54,192 nt of DNA from Spirochaetota bacterium. Lineage in GTDB: Bacteria; Spirochaetota; Spirochaetia; Treponematales; UBA12059. The translations under genes and the position numbers were made by a program. The stretch covers positions 1-54,192 of the forward strand of contig QKAK01000193.1 in assembly GCA_003247225.1 (NCBI GenBank), read 5' to 3'. Positions 9,545 to 18,927 of this stretch are shown here, piece by piece (the first letter of the stretch is position 1; every line of letters begins with the position of its first letter). The notes beneath the pieces were generated by a model. The model saw only the letters and a list, made by a program, of their open reading frames with translations. It did not search any database and was not told the DNA's origin.

Positions 9545-10405
9545 TCACGGGGCGCGGCGCCGGGCCGATCGCCGGGCCGAGCCTCGCGCCCCGACGATGA
9601 CGACCAGGGCCGCCGTGAAGTACGGGATCGACAGGAGCAGCTCGGCCGGCAGCTCGACGACGGCCTGGGCGGCGGCGGCCGCGGACAGCAGTAACGAGAA
9701 CATGGCGACGGCCGCGACGGTGCCGCCGAGCCGTTTGCCGCCGAGGTATACCGCGACGAGGGCGATCCAGCCGCGCCCGGCGCTCATGTTCGGCACCCAG
9801 GCCCCGACCGACGCCGCCAAGGCCGCGCCGGTCGCGCCGCAGGCCAGGCCGGATACGAAATAGGCCGCTCCGCGCACCCGGCCGTAGTCTACCCCGGCCA
9901 TCGCGAGCGAGTCGCGGCTCATCCCGGCGGCCCTCGAACGCGTACCGAACGGCGTCGCGGCGATGGCCGCGATGATCGCGGCCGCTACGGCGAAGGAGGC
10001 GACGTCGCTGTACCGCAGGCCCGGCAGCGCCATCGCCGATTGCAGCCCGGCGACCACCGCCACGCCCTTGGTGTCGAAGACGGCCTGGGACAGGATCGAC
10101 GCCGCCGCCGGCGCCAGCATGTTGACCCCTAGCCCGACGACGAACGGATCGGCCTTGGCCTTGCGCGAGAAGAGATCCGCCCCGGCCGCCACGATCGCCG
10201 ACGAGAGCAGCGCGGCCGCGAACCCGACGATCGGACCCGCGATGGATCCCGCCGCGGCGTACGAGAACGCGCCCACCAGTATCAGCCCCTCGAGCGCTAT
10301 GTTCAGCGCGCCGACGTACTCGGTGGCGAGGCCTCCGATGGCCGCCGGGGCGAGCGGCGCCATGAACGCCAGCGAGCCGGCTACCAACGAGCCTACCGCG
10401 CTCAT
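9545..10405 (-). CDS. ABC transporter permease (nucleoside/BMP-type, YufQ-like)
   Basis: MSAVGSLVAGSLAFMAPLAPAAIGGLATEYVGALNIALEGLILVGAF; polytopic; ATGA overlap with next permease. Confidence 0.85.
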   Translation of the reverse strand: MSAVGSLVAGSLAFMAPLAPAAIGGLATEYVGALNIALEGLILVGAFSYAAAGSIAGPIVGFAAALLSSAIVAAGADLFSRKAKADPFVVGLGVNMLAPAAASILSQAVFDTKGVAVVAGLQSAMALPGLRYSDVASFAVAAAIIAAIAATPFGTRSRAAGMSRDSLAMAGVDYGRVRGAAYFVSGLACGATGAALAASVGAWVPNMSAGRGWIALVAVYLGGKRLGGTVAAVAMFSLLLSAAAAAQAVVELPAELLLSIPYFTAALVVIVGARGSARRSARRRAP

Positions 10406-11469
10406 CGCCGCCTCCTGAGAGCCGCGATCGCCGGCCTGGCGCTCACGGCCAGGATGACGACTGCCTTTATCGCCTGTCCCGCGTCCGGCGGCAGGTCGGA
10501 CAGTATCGACGCCTGCCTCGAGCCGGAGTCGAGCCAGGCGAACAGGACGGCCGCGAACGGCAGGGCCTGCGGCCTCGAGCCGGCGACGAGCGCCGCGCCG
10601 ATGGCGCTCCAGCCGATGCCGCCTGACATGCCGCGGATGGCCGTACCCCTCGCGCCGAGGGCCATCATCGCGCCGGCGGCGCCGTGCAGGACGCCGGCGG
10701 CGATTATAGGCGCCCATGACAGGCGCGCCACGTCGAAGCCCTGCAGCTCGGCGAAACGCTGGTTCCTGCCGTAGAGGTCGTGCGCCGCCCCGCTCCTGGT
10801 GCGGTCGAAGTAGAAGGCGGCCGCGAGGCAGGCCGCCAGCGCGACGATCGAGGCGGCGGTCAGGGTCGAAGGCGGAGCGAGCCTCGGTAGCAGCGCGCCG
10901 CGCGGCAGGGCTTCCATCGCGACCAGGTTGCTCGATCGGTCGCGGAACGGGCCGCCGATGGCCCAGTCTACCGCGAAGATGACGCCCTGGGATACGAGGA
11001 TGCTCGTCAGCAGCACGTCCGCCCCCGCCAGGCGCTTGCCTATGGCCGACGGAGCCGCGACGAGCGCTCCGGCCGATGCGCCGATCAGTATCGATAGCGG
11101 TACCGATGCGGGCCCTAGGGCCTCGTACAGGACGGGCGCGGCCAAGGCGGCGGCGAACGATCCGGCATAGGCCTGCCCCTCGCCCCCGAGGCTGTAGTGG
11201 CCGGCGCGGAACGATACGATCACGCCGAGCGCGCAGACGGCCAACGGGGCGGCCAGCTCTAGGGTAGAAAGGAACGCCGCCTCGGTGCCGAAGGGCGCTA
11301 GGAAGAAGGCGCGAAGCGCCGACGACGGCTCGCTCGACAGGAACGCCGCCGCCAGCGCGGCGAGGGTCGCCGCGCTGGCGAGCGCGGCGACCAATCGTAC
11401 CGCCGCCTTGGTCCCGCCGGCGTCATGGATCGTCTCGATATGGAATCGCGTACGGAAGCCGGGTCTCAC
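10402..11469 (-). CDS. ABC transporter permease (nucleoside/BMP-type, YufP-like)
   Basis: Polytopic, BPD_transp_2-like FRAGHYSLGGEGQAYAGSFAAAL; overlaps the ATPase gene. Confidence 0.85.
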   Translation of the reverse strand: MRPGFRTRFHIETIHDAGGTKAAVRLVAALASAATLAALAAAFLSSEPSSALRAFFLAPFGTEAAFLSTLELAAPLAVCALGVIVSFRAGHYSLGGEGQAYAGSFAAALAAPVLYEALGPASVPLSILIGASAGALVAAPSAIGKRLAGADVLLTSILVSQGVIFAVDWAIGGPFRDRSSNLVAMEALPRGALLPRLAPPSTLTAASIVALAACLAAAFYFDRTRSGAAHDLYGRNQRFAELQGFDVARLSWAPIIAAGVLHGAAGAMMALGARGTAIRGMSGGIGWSAIGAALVAGSRPQALPFAAVLFAWLDSGSRQASILSDLPPDAGQAIKAVVILAVSARPAIAALRRRR

Positions 11470-12995
11470 TGCCTCGCCCCCGTCAATGCCTTCGAGAAGG
11501 CGGCCTCGAACGATTCGCCGCGCTCGACCGGTATCAGCCGCCCCCTGTACAGCGCGAACGAACGGTCGGCGAGCTCGGCGGCGTCGTCGGGATCGGAGCT
11601 CAGCAGCAGCACGGCCGAGCCCGAGTCCCGCATCGCCGCCAGCCTCGAGAACAGCCGAGAGCGGGCGCCCCGGTCAAGGCCCTGGGCCGGGTTGGCCGCG
11701 ACCACGACCTCCGCGCCGCCCGACAGCTCCCGCGACGCGACCACGCGCTGCCGGTTTCCGCCCGAGAGGGTGTCGACGCGCCGGCCTTTCCAGTTGGCCA
11801 CGCCGAATCCGCCGAGCATGCCGGCGGCGTCGGCCAGCGGCCTCGCGCCCGCCGCGAACTCGGAGAACGAGTAGTCGAAGAGGCGGCCGGCCACCGCGTT
11901 CATCGCGACGCTGGCCTTCGGGGACAGCCCGCGGTTCTCCCTGTCCGTCGGGAGGTAGGCCATCACGCGCGAGCGCAGCTCCCGCCCGGGCCACCGCGCC
12001 AGCGGCCTTCCCTTGACCAGCACGTCGCCCTCGTCGGGGCTCACGATCCCGGCGGCCACGTCCTCGAGCGTCTCGAGGCCGTTTCCGCCGAGGGCGATGA
12101 CCGAGACGATCTCCCCGGAGCGCACGGTCAGGTCGACGCGTAGGAGGGATCCCGAGCCGCGGGCCCGCTGGGATACGCCCCTGATAACCAGCGCCGGCTC
12201 GCCCGGCGCGGCTCCGCCTCGGAGGCCGGCGGTCCGGCCGCCCTCGGTCCGATCGGGGTCGGCGCAGGCCGCTCCGGAGACGATCAGTCCGGCCAGCTCG
12301 CACTCGTCGACGTCGGCGGCCGCGAAGGCGCGCTCCACGGCGCCGGATCGCAGCACGGTCACCCTGTCGGCGAGGTCGGCGATCTCGCCGGCCCGGTGGG
12401 ATATGTAGACGATGCCGGCGCCGGAGTCGCGGAGCCGCCTGACGAGGGCGAACAGCGAGGCCGTCTCCTTCTCCCCGAGTATGCTCGTCGGCTCGTCGAG
12501 CACCAGCGCGCTGCCGCCCCTGGCCAGCGCCCGCAGGATCTCGACCTCGCGGCGCTCGGCGGCCGAGAGCGACGCCACGACGGCGTCCGGGTCGACGGCG
12601 AAGCCGTAGCGGTCGGCTAGCAGCGAGAATTCGTACGACGCCCGGCGCCGGTCGGTGAACGGGCCGAGCCTGCGCGGCTCGTGGCCGAGCGCCACGTTCT
12701 CGGCGGCGGTAAGCCCCGGGGCCAGCATCGAGTACTGCGGCACGAAGCCTATGCCGGCCCGCTCCGCGTCCCGGTGCGAGGAGAAGTCGGCCCGCTCTCC
12801 CTTGACGTACAGGCTGCCGGAGTCGGGCCGCTCGAAGCCGCAGAGTATCCTGGCCAGCGTCGACTTGCCGGCGCCGTTCTCGCCGACCACGGCGTGTATC
12901 TCGCCGGAGTCCAGCTCGAGGTCGACGCCGTCGAGGGCCTGGGCCGCTGAGGATCTATAGTACTTGCGTATCGACGATAGCCTGACGATGTTCAT
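11466..12995 (-). CDS. Tandem-NBD ABC ATPase (nucleoside/sugar importer)
   Basis: GENGAGKSTLARILCG, LVLDEPTSILGEKE, second half LSGGNRQRVVASREL; two fused NBDs. Confidence 0.9.
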   Translation of the reverse strand: MNIVRLSSIRKYYRSSAAQALDGVDLELDSGEIHAVVGENGAGKSTLARILCGFERPDSGSLYVKGERADFSSHRDAERAGIGFVPQYSMLAPGLTAAENVALGHEPRRLGPFTDRRRASYEFSLLADRYGFAVDPDAVVASLSAAERREVEILRALARGGSALVLDEPTSILGEKETASLFALVRRLRDSGAGIVYISHRAGEIADLADRVTVLRSGAVERAFAAADVDECELAGLIVSGAACADPDRTEGGRTAGLRGGAAPGEPALVIRGVSQRARGSGSLLRVDLTVRSGEIVSVIALGGNGLETLEDVAAGIVSPDEGDVLVKGRPLARWPGRELRSRVMAYLPTDRENRGLSPKASVAMNAVAGRLFDYSFSEFAAGARPLADAAGMLGGFGVANWKGRRVDTLSGGNRQRVVASRELSGGAEVVVAANPAQGLDRGARSRLFSRLAAMRDSGSAVLLLSSDPDDAAELADRSFALYRGRLIPVERGESFEAAFSKALTGARQ

Positions 12996-13012
12996 CCGAT
13001 ACGAGGATACCG

Positions 13013-14041
13013 CTAGAAGCTATCGAACGAAAAGTCGGGGCTCCCCGCCTCCAGCTCGCGCACGGCCTCGTCGAAGGCTGCCCGGAGGGCCTCCGGCAGC
13101 GCCCGGTACGCGTCGGCGTCCGGATCGAAGCCGACGTAGCCGTCCTTGGCCGACACGATGTCGGCGCGGCCGTAGATCGACTCGTCGCCCGAAAGGGCGG
13201 CCTTGAGCCGCTCGTAGACCAGGCGGTCCTGGGCTATCGTGGCGCAGCCGACGACCGCGGCCGGATCGAGGGCGTAGCCGCCGCCGTCGAACCATACGGT
13301 AGCCTTGCCTCGCTCCCTGGCGGCCGCGACGACGCCCTGCCCCGCCGAGCCGGCTATCGGCAGGATGACCTCGACGCCCGAGCCGTAGAGGGAGCCGGCC
13401 AGCTCGGCGGCCTTGGCCGAGTCGTACCAGTTGCCTACCTCCCTGAACTCGAGCTCGAAGGCCGGGTCGACGGCCTTGAGCCCGGCCTCGAAGCCCGGCC
13501 TGATCAGCCTGTCCAGGGTCGGATAGCGCTGCGCCGCGATCAGGGCGGCGCGCCTGGCGTCCGGCCCGGCCCGTTCCTTGGTGACGAGGCCCGCCAGCAC
13601 GCCGACGATATAGCCCTGCTCCTTCTGGTTATAGAGCACCGTATGGATGGCCGGGTCGCCGGCCAGGTAGGCGTCCGCGAGTATGAAGCGCAGCCCCGGA
13701 TAGTCGGGGGCGAGCCTCGCGCACAGCTCGGGCAGCGAGGGGTTCGAGCTGACGATGACGGCGAATTCGCCTGAGGCCGCGGCGTCGCGCAGGCTATCCA
13801 GCCAGGTAGACTGGTCGTAGCCGGCCTCGATGACCTTGAGCCTGGCGCCGGGCGTCTCCTCGACGGCGCGGGTCGCGCCGGCCACGAGCATCTCGTAGAT
13901 CGGGCTGCCCGAGGCGATCCCCGGGACGAACACGGCGACCGACAGCGGATCGGCCTTCTTCGCCGGCCCCGAGCACGAGGCTACGAGCGCCAGGGCGGCG
14001 GCGCAGGCGAGCGCGGCTAACGAACGGACGCGTCTATGCAT
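13013..14041 (-). CDS. BMP-family (PnrA-like) substrate-binding lipoprotein
   Basis: Lipobox-like LALVASCSGPAKK; VAVFVPGIASGSPIYEMLVAGA; FILADAYL; EQGYIVGVLAGLVTK. Confidence 0.85.
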   Translation of the reverse strand: MHRRVRSLAALACAAALALVASCSGPAKKADPLSVAVFVPGIASGSPIYEMLVAGATRAVEETPGARLKVIEAGYDQSTWLDSLRDAAASGEFAVIVSSNPSLPELCARLAPDYPGLRFILADAYLAGDPAIHTVLYNQKEQGYIVGVLAGLVTKERAGPDARRAALIAAQRYPTLDRLIRPGFEAGLKAVDPAFELEFREVGNWYDSAKAAELAGSLYGSGVEVILPIAGSAGQGVVAAARERGKATVWFDGGGYALDPAAVVGCATIAQDRLVYERLKAALSGDESIYGRADIVSAKDGYVGFDPDADAYRALPEALRAAFDEAVRELEAGSPDFSFDSF

Positions 14042-14186
14042 GGTTGCACTCCTGATCGCGCCGCGGCTATCCTGCCGCGAGGCGCGCTATTCATGGGACT
14101 CTGCCGCGAGTATACTTATCGTAGCGACGGTCGCGGAGTACCCGCAGCCTGCCGCTCCCGAAAGCTTACGTTAAAGGTCAACCTGA

Positions 14187-14651
14187 ATGAGCCCCGAACG
14201 ATCGTATAAAATAGGAGAGCTGGCCCGCATGTTCGGCCTGACGACCAGGACCATGCGCTACTACGAGGAGCTCGGCCTCATCGAGTCGGAGAACAGGGAC
14301 GCGGCCGAGCATCGCCGCTATTCGGAGCGCAACGTGGTGCGCCTGAAGCGCGTACAGCAGCTCAAGGACTACGGCCTGACGCTGTCGGAGATACGCGAGC
14401 TGTTCGACCTGGCCAAGCGCGACCGCACCGGCGTATCCGTCAGGGAAAGCCTCGCGGCCAAGTATCGCTCCAGGCTCGAGGACGCCGAGAGGCGGCGCGC
14501 CTCGCTCGACGCCTACATCGACGACCTGTCGTGGCACGTAGAGCAGCTCGAGCGCGTCCACGACTTCTTCGACTGCCCCGGCGCCTCGTGCGCGGCCTGC
14601 CGCTGGGCGGACCGCTGCGACGTGCGCGCCCTGCTCGCGAAGGACGCCTAG
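14187..14651 (+). CDS. MerR-family transcriptional regulator with Cys-rich C-terminus
   Basis: YKIGELARMFGLTTRTMRYYEELGLIESE..HRRYSERNVVRLKRVQQLKDYGLTLSEIREL; ends CPGASCAACRWADRCDV. Confidence 0.9.
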   Translation: MSPERSYKIGELARMFGLTTRTMRYYEELGLIESENRDAAEHRRYSERNVVRLKRVQQLKDYGLTLSEIRELFDLAKRDRTGVSVRESLAAKYRSRLEDAERRRASLDAYIDDLSWHVEQLERVHDFFDCPGASCAACRWADRCDVRALLAKDA

Positions 14652-14653
14652 CC

Positions 14654-16117
14654 GTGTACTGCGGCATCGACGTCGGCACGTCATCGGTCAAGTGCCTCGT
14701 CACCGACGCGGACGGCGCCAGGCTCGGCTTCGGCAAGGCTCCGGTAGGGCTGCACTCCGGCGACAAGGGCTTCGAGGCCGACCCGATGGAATGGCTGCGC
14801 GCGACCGCCCTGGCCTACGCCGAGGCGGCGGCGGGCACCGGCCTCGGCGAGGCCGCGCTCGCGGCGGGGCTCGGCGCGGTAGCCGTGTCGGGCAACGGCC
14901 CGACCCTGGTAGCCGTCGGTAAGGACGGGCTGCCGATAGGCCGAGCTGCGTCGTGGCTGGAACGCGGCGCCGTCGCCGAGGCCGAGCGCGTCTCGGCCCT
15001 GGCCGGCCGCCGCGTCGACCCGTCGTTCTACCTGCCCAAGGCGCTGCGGGCGGTCGAGTCGCCTATAGGCGGCGACGTCGCCATGTTCTTCTCCGGCCCG
15101 GAATACCTGGCCTTCGCGCTCGGAGCCGAGCCGGTATCCTACCTGGCCGACGATTACTACGACGCCTTCGTCTGGGACCGGGGCGTCGCAGCCCGGCTCG
15201 GGCTCGACGACGCGCTCTTCCCCCGATACGCGCGCCCGGCGACCGTGATCGGCTCGGTCAGCCGCCACGCCGCGGAGGCTATCGGGCTGCCGGCCGGCCT
15301 GCCCATCGTCGCGGGCTTCCCCGACTTCCTCGCGGCCCTCGTCGGCTCGGGCGCGGTCAGCCCCGGCCTGGCCTGCGACCGCTCCGGCTCGAGCGAGGCG
15401 CTCAACGTCTGCGCCGACAGGCGCTTCCCGGACGGGTCTATCTTCAGCCTGCCCCACGCGATCGGCGGCCTCTGGAACCTGTCCGGCGGGCTGTCGACGA
15501 GCGGCAAGGCCATCGAGTGGTTCGCCGGCGCCTCGGGCTACTCGTCCGGAAGCGCCTCGCCCGACGGCGGCATCGGCGCGCTGTTCAAGGACGCCGAGGC
15601 CTACTCGGGGGACGTGCCGATCTTCCTTCCGTATCTATCCGGCGAGCGAGCGCCCCTCTGGGAGCCGGGCCTGCGCGGCGCGTTCATCGGCCTCTCGCTG
15701 GCCCACGGCAGGAAGGAGATGGCGCGCGCGGTGGTCGAGTCGATAGCCTTCGGCCTGCGCCTGGCGGCCGACCGCATACGCGACGGCGGCTTCGGCATCC
15801 GCCTGGCGCGATGCTCCGGCGGCGCGGCCCGCGACGCCGCCCTCTGCGCCGTCAAGGCGGACGTGCTCGGCCTACCCATAGAGGTGCCCGCGTCGCCGGA
15901 GTGCGAGGCGATGGGCGACGCCTGCGCCTGCGCGGTCGCCCTCGGCGAGCGGTCTGGCCTGGCCGAGGCTTCCGGCTCGATGGTAAGCGTAGCCGCCCGC
16001 TACGAGCCGGACGCGGGCCGAGCCGCCGCCTACGGCGAACGCTACGACCGCTGGAAGCGGGCCCTCGACGCGGTCCTTTCGATGGACGCGGCCGGCGGGC
16101 AGAGGGATGGACGTTAA
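14654..16117 (+). CDS. FGGY-family carbohydrate kinase
   Basis: VYCGIDVGTSSVKCLVTDADG, FLPYLSGERAPLWEPGLRGAFIGLSLAH, CSGGAARDAALCAVKADVLGLPIEV. GTG start. Confidence 0.88.
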   Translation: MYCGIDVGTSSVKCLVTDADGARLGFGKAPVGLHSGDKGFEADPMEWLRATALAYAEAAAGTGLGEAALAAGLGAVAVSGNGPTLVAVGKDGLPIGRAASWLERGAVAEAERVSALAGRRVDPSFYLPKALRAVESPIGGDVAMFFSGPEYLAFALGAEPVSYLADDYYDAFVWDRGVAARLGLDDALFPRYARPATVIGSVSRHAAEAIGLPAGLPIVAGFPDFLAALVGSGAVSPGLACDRSGSSEALNVCADRRFPDGSIFSLPHAIGGLWNLSGGLSTSGKAIEWFAGASGYSSGSASPDGGIGALFKDAEAYSGDVPIFLPYLSGERAPLWEPGLRGAFIGLSLAHGRKEMARAVVESIAFGLRLAADRIRDGGFGIRLARCSGGAARDAALCAVKADVLGLPIEVPASPECEAMGDACACAVALGERSGLAEASGSMVSVAARYEPDAGRAAAYGERYDRWKRALDAVLSMDAAGGQRDGR

Positions 16118-17072
16118 TATGATAGGACTACCGCCATCGATGATGCAGAGCCTCATCCTGTTCCTGCTCATCTGCGCCGGCTTCGCGGCCGGCAAGACCC
16201 GCGCCCTGTCGCCCGACAACGTACGCGCGCTTTCGCGCTTCCTGGTCGACTACACCCTGCCGGCCGTAATCATCATCTCGATGCAGCGGCCCTTCAGCCC
16301 CGCCCTGCGGGACCAGGCGCTCCGTATACTGGGGCTCTCCTTCCTATTCTACGCGGCGTCCTTCCCGCTCGCCTACCTCGCGACCTCGGCGTACCGCAGG
16401 GCCGGCCGCCCCGAGCTCGGCGTACACCGGTTCGCGATGTGCTTCTCGAACGTGGCCTTCATGGGCTTCCCGGTGGCGGAGTCGCTGCTCGGGAAGGACA
16501 GCCTGTTCATCCTGTCCATCTACAACATCCCGTTCCAGATCCTCGCCTTCTCCGTCGGCATCGTGATGATATCCGGGAAGCGATCGGGCGCCGGGGCGCC
16601 GGGCGCCCGGCGCTCCGTGCTCGGCTCGCTCCGGTCCCTCGTGAACCCTTCGATCGTATCCGCGGTCGTCGGCTTCGCGCTGTTCCTCGGGTCGCTGCGC
16701 ATACCCGACCCGCTGTACTCCGCGATGGACCTGCTCGGCGGCATGACCACGCCGCTGGCTATGGTCGTGATAGGCGCGACGCTGGCCAACACGCGCATCG
16801 GCGGGGTCATGGCGAACCCCAGGCTATGGCTGACGACGGCCTACCGCCTCGCCCTGCTGCCGGCCCTGGCGTTCGCCGCGGCGAAGGCGGCCGGGCTGTC
16901 CGGCATGGAGCTGTCGATACCGGTGCTGGTCGCCGCGATGCCCGTGGCGGCCAACAGCACCATCCTCGCCGGCGTCTACGGAGGCGACGACGTGACCGCC
17001 TCGGCCCTGGTCTTCGTCTCGACGCTGCTGTCGCTGTTCACTATCCCGGCGCTCGGCTACCTGATCGCCTGA
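16107..17072 (+). CDS. AEC (auxin efflux carrier) family transporter
   Basis: About 10 TM helices; FSNVAFMGFPVAESLLGKDSLF and AMPVAANSTILAGVYGGDDVTAS; overlaps the kinase gene. Confidence 0.85.
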   Translation: MDVNMIGLPPSMMQSLILFLLICAGFAAGKTRALSPDNVRALSRFLVDYTLPAVIIISMQRPFSPALRDQALRILGLSFLFYAASFPLAYLATSAYRRAGRPELGVHRFAMCFSNVAFMGFPVAESLLGKDSLFILSIYNIPFQILAFSVGIVMISGKRSGAGAPGARRSVLGSLRSLVNPSIVSAVVGFALFLGSLRIPDPLYSAMDLLGGMTTPLAMVVIGATLANTRIGGVMANPRLWLTTAYRLALLPALAFAAAKAAGLSGMELSIPVLVAAMPVAANSTILAGVYGGDDVTASALVFVSTLLSLFTIPALGYLIA

Positions 17073-17157
17073 TCCGGGCCGCCGGTTCCCGACCTTTTTA
17101 ATCGATCTGTCTCTTTACCCTCGGATTCGCTCGGCGATATAGTTGCGCCGTACCATT

Positions 17158-18927
17158 ATGAAGAGAAAAGAACCGGCCGGCCCCCGAATAGGCCTGAAGC
17201 GATTCCTGTCATACCTCTCGCCCTACTGGGGGCTCTTCCTGCTCGGCTTCGCCGCGATGGCCCTTTCCACGATCGCCAAGCTGGCCGGGCCGCTCATCCT
17301 ACGGGCCCTCGTCGACGAGTCCATCCCGAACAAGGACCTGGCCGGGATGATACGCTACGCCCTCCTGTACCTCGGCATCATCGTCGCGATGGGGGCGCTC
17401 ACCTACTTCCAGACGACGACCATCGTCAAGCTCGGGCTGAACGTCGTGACGAACGTCAAGCGCGACCTGTTCGCCCACCTCCTGACCCTGCCGGTCAGCT
17501 ACTTCGACAAGCACCAGGTCGGGGAGCTGATGGCCCGCGTCGAGAACGACACGGAGAAGGTCAAGCAGCTGTTCAGCGAGACCGGCATCATGCTGATCGG
17601 GAACATCATCTACTTCTTCGGCATCTTCGGCGTGTTCATAGCGATAGACGCCAGGATAGCGACGCTCGTCTTCATCCCGATGCCGTTCCTGCTCGCCGCC
17701 TTCTTCTTCATCTTCGACAGGCTCAGGCCGCTCTACGAGAAGGGCCGGAAGAAGTACGCCGAGATAACCGCCATAGCCACCGAGTTCGCCCAGGGCATCG
17801 AGGTCGTGCAGGCGTTCAACCGCGAGGAGCACGCGGCCTCGAGGCTCGAGCGGGCCAGCAAGGAGAAGCGCGACGCCGAGATCCGCTCCGGCATGATCGA
17901 GTACAGCACGATGGGCTTCATGAACTTCCTGGGCGGGCCGATGTTCATGGTGCTGATCATCAAGCTCGTCGCGCCCCAGGTCTTCGCCGGCGCGCTGACG
18001 GTCGGCACGCTGCTCGTGTTCATCGAGTACGGCATGCGGCTGTTCGAGCCGCTGTTCAGCATAGGGGAGAACATCCGAGGCATCCAGCAGGCCCGCGTCG
18101 CTCTCGGGCGCATCTTCGGTATCCTGGACCTCGAGCCGGAGCCGGTCGGCTCCGGCCTCGAGCCGCGCTTCGAGCGGCAGATAGAGTTCCGCGACGTATC
18201 CTTCGAGTACAAGCCGGGCGAGCCGGTGCTCGACCGCGTCTCGTTCACCATCCCGAGGGGTCAGACGGTCGCCCTGGTCGGCCCGTCCGGCTCGGGCAAG
18301 ACGACGACGGTCAGCCTGCTGTGCGGCTTCTACGCGGCGTGCTCGGGCTCGATACTCGTCGACGGCGTGCCGCTCGGCGATCTTTCGACCCAGGCCTGGA
18401 GGCGCAAGATAGGCCTCGTGCTGCAGGATATCTACCTGTTCCCCGGCAGCATACTCGAGAACGTGCGGGTCTACGACGACGCCCTGGCCGTCGAGGACGC
18501 CGAGGCGGCGCTGCGCACGGTGCACGCCGCCGACTTCGTGGCTAGGCTGCCGGGCGGCATCGGCGCGGAGCTGCACGAGCGCGGCTCGAACCTGTCGATG
18601 GGCGAGAAGCAGCTCCTGTCGTTCGCCCGGGCCGTCGCTTTCGGGGCCGAGCTGGTCATCATGGACGAGGCGACCGCGAGCGTCGACGTGGCGACCGAGC
18701 GCAAGATACAGCGCAGCCTGGACGTGCTGCTCGAGGGCCGCACCGCGCTTATCGTGGCGCACCGCCTATCGTCGATCCTGAAGGCGGATAAGATACTGTT
18801 CTTCAAGGACGGCCGCATCATCGCGCAGGGCAGGCATGACGAGCTGATCGAGTCGCTGCCCGAGTATCGCGAGCTGGTACGCCTCCAGTTCCCCGACCTG
18901 ATAGCAGAAACGGAGAGCATCGCATGA
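17158..18927 (+). CDS. ABC exporter half-transporter 1 (permease-ATPase)
   Basis: TM domain plus NBD: GPSGSGKTT, LSMGEKQLLSFARAVA, ELVIMDEATASVD. Confidence 0.92.
   Translation: MKRKEPAGPRIGLKRFLSYLSPYWGLFLLGFAAMALSTIAKLAGPLILRALVDESIPNKDLAGMIRYALLYLGIIVAMGALTYFQTTTIVKLGLNVVTNVKRDLFAHLLTLPVSYFDKHQVGELMARVENDTEKVKQLFSETGIMLIGNIIYFFGIFGVFIAIDARIATLVFIPMPFLLAAFFFIFDRLRPLYEKGRKKYAEITAIATEFAQGIEVVQAFNREEHAASRLERASKEKRDAEIRSGMIEYSTMGFMNFLGGPMFMVLIIKLVAPQVFAGALTVGTLLVFIEYGMRLFEPLFSIGENIRGIQQARVALGRIFGILDLEPEPVGSGLEPRFERQIEFRDVSFEYKPGEPVLDRVSFTIPRGQTVALVGPSGSGKTTTVSLLCGFYAACSGSILVDGVPLGDLSTQAWRRKIGLVLQDIYLFPGSILENVRVYDDALAVEDAEAALRTVHAADFVARLPGGIGAELHERGSNLSMGEKQLLSFARAVAFGAELVIMDEATASVDVATERKIQRSLDVLLEGRTALIVAHRLSSILKADKILFFKDGRIIAQGRHDELIESLPEYRELVRLQFPDLIAETESIA

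Noticed and set aside
9545-16117. Possible mobile or horizontally acquired island
   Set aside because: No integrase, transposase, tRNA or flanking direct repeats; codon style matches neighbours.
17299-18762. 487-aa minus-strand ORF
   Set aside because: Antisense shadow of the ABC exporter.
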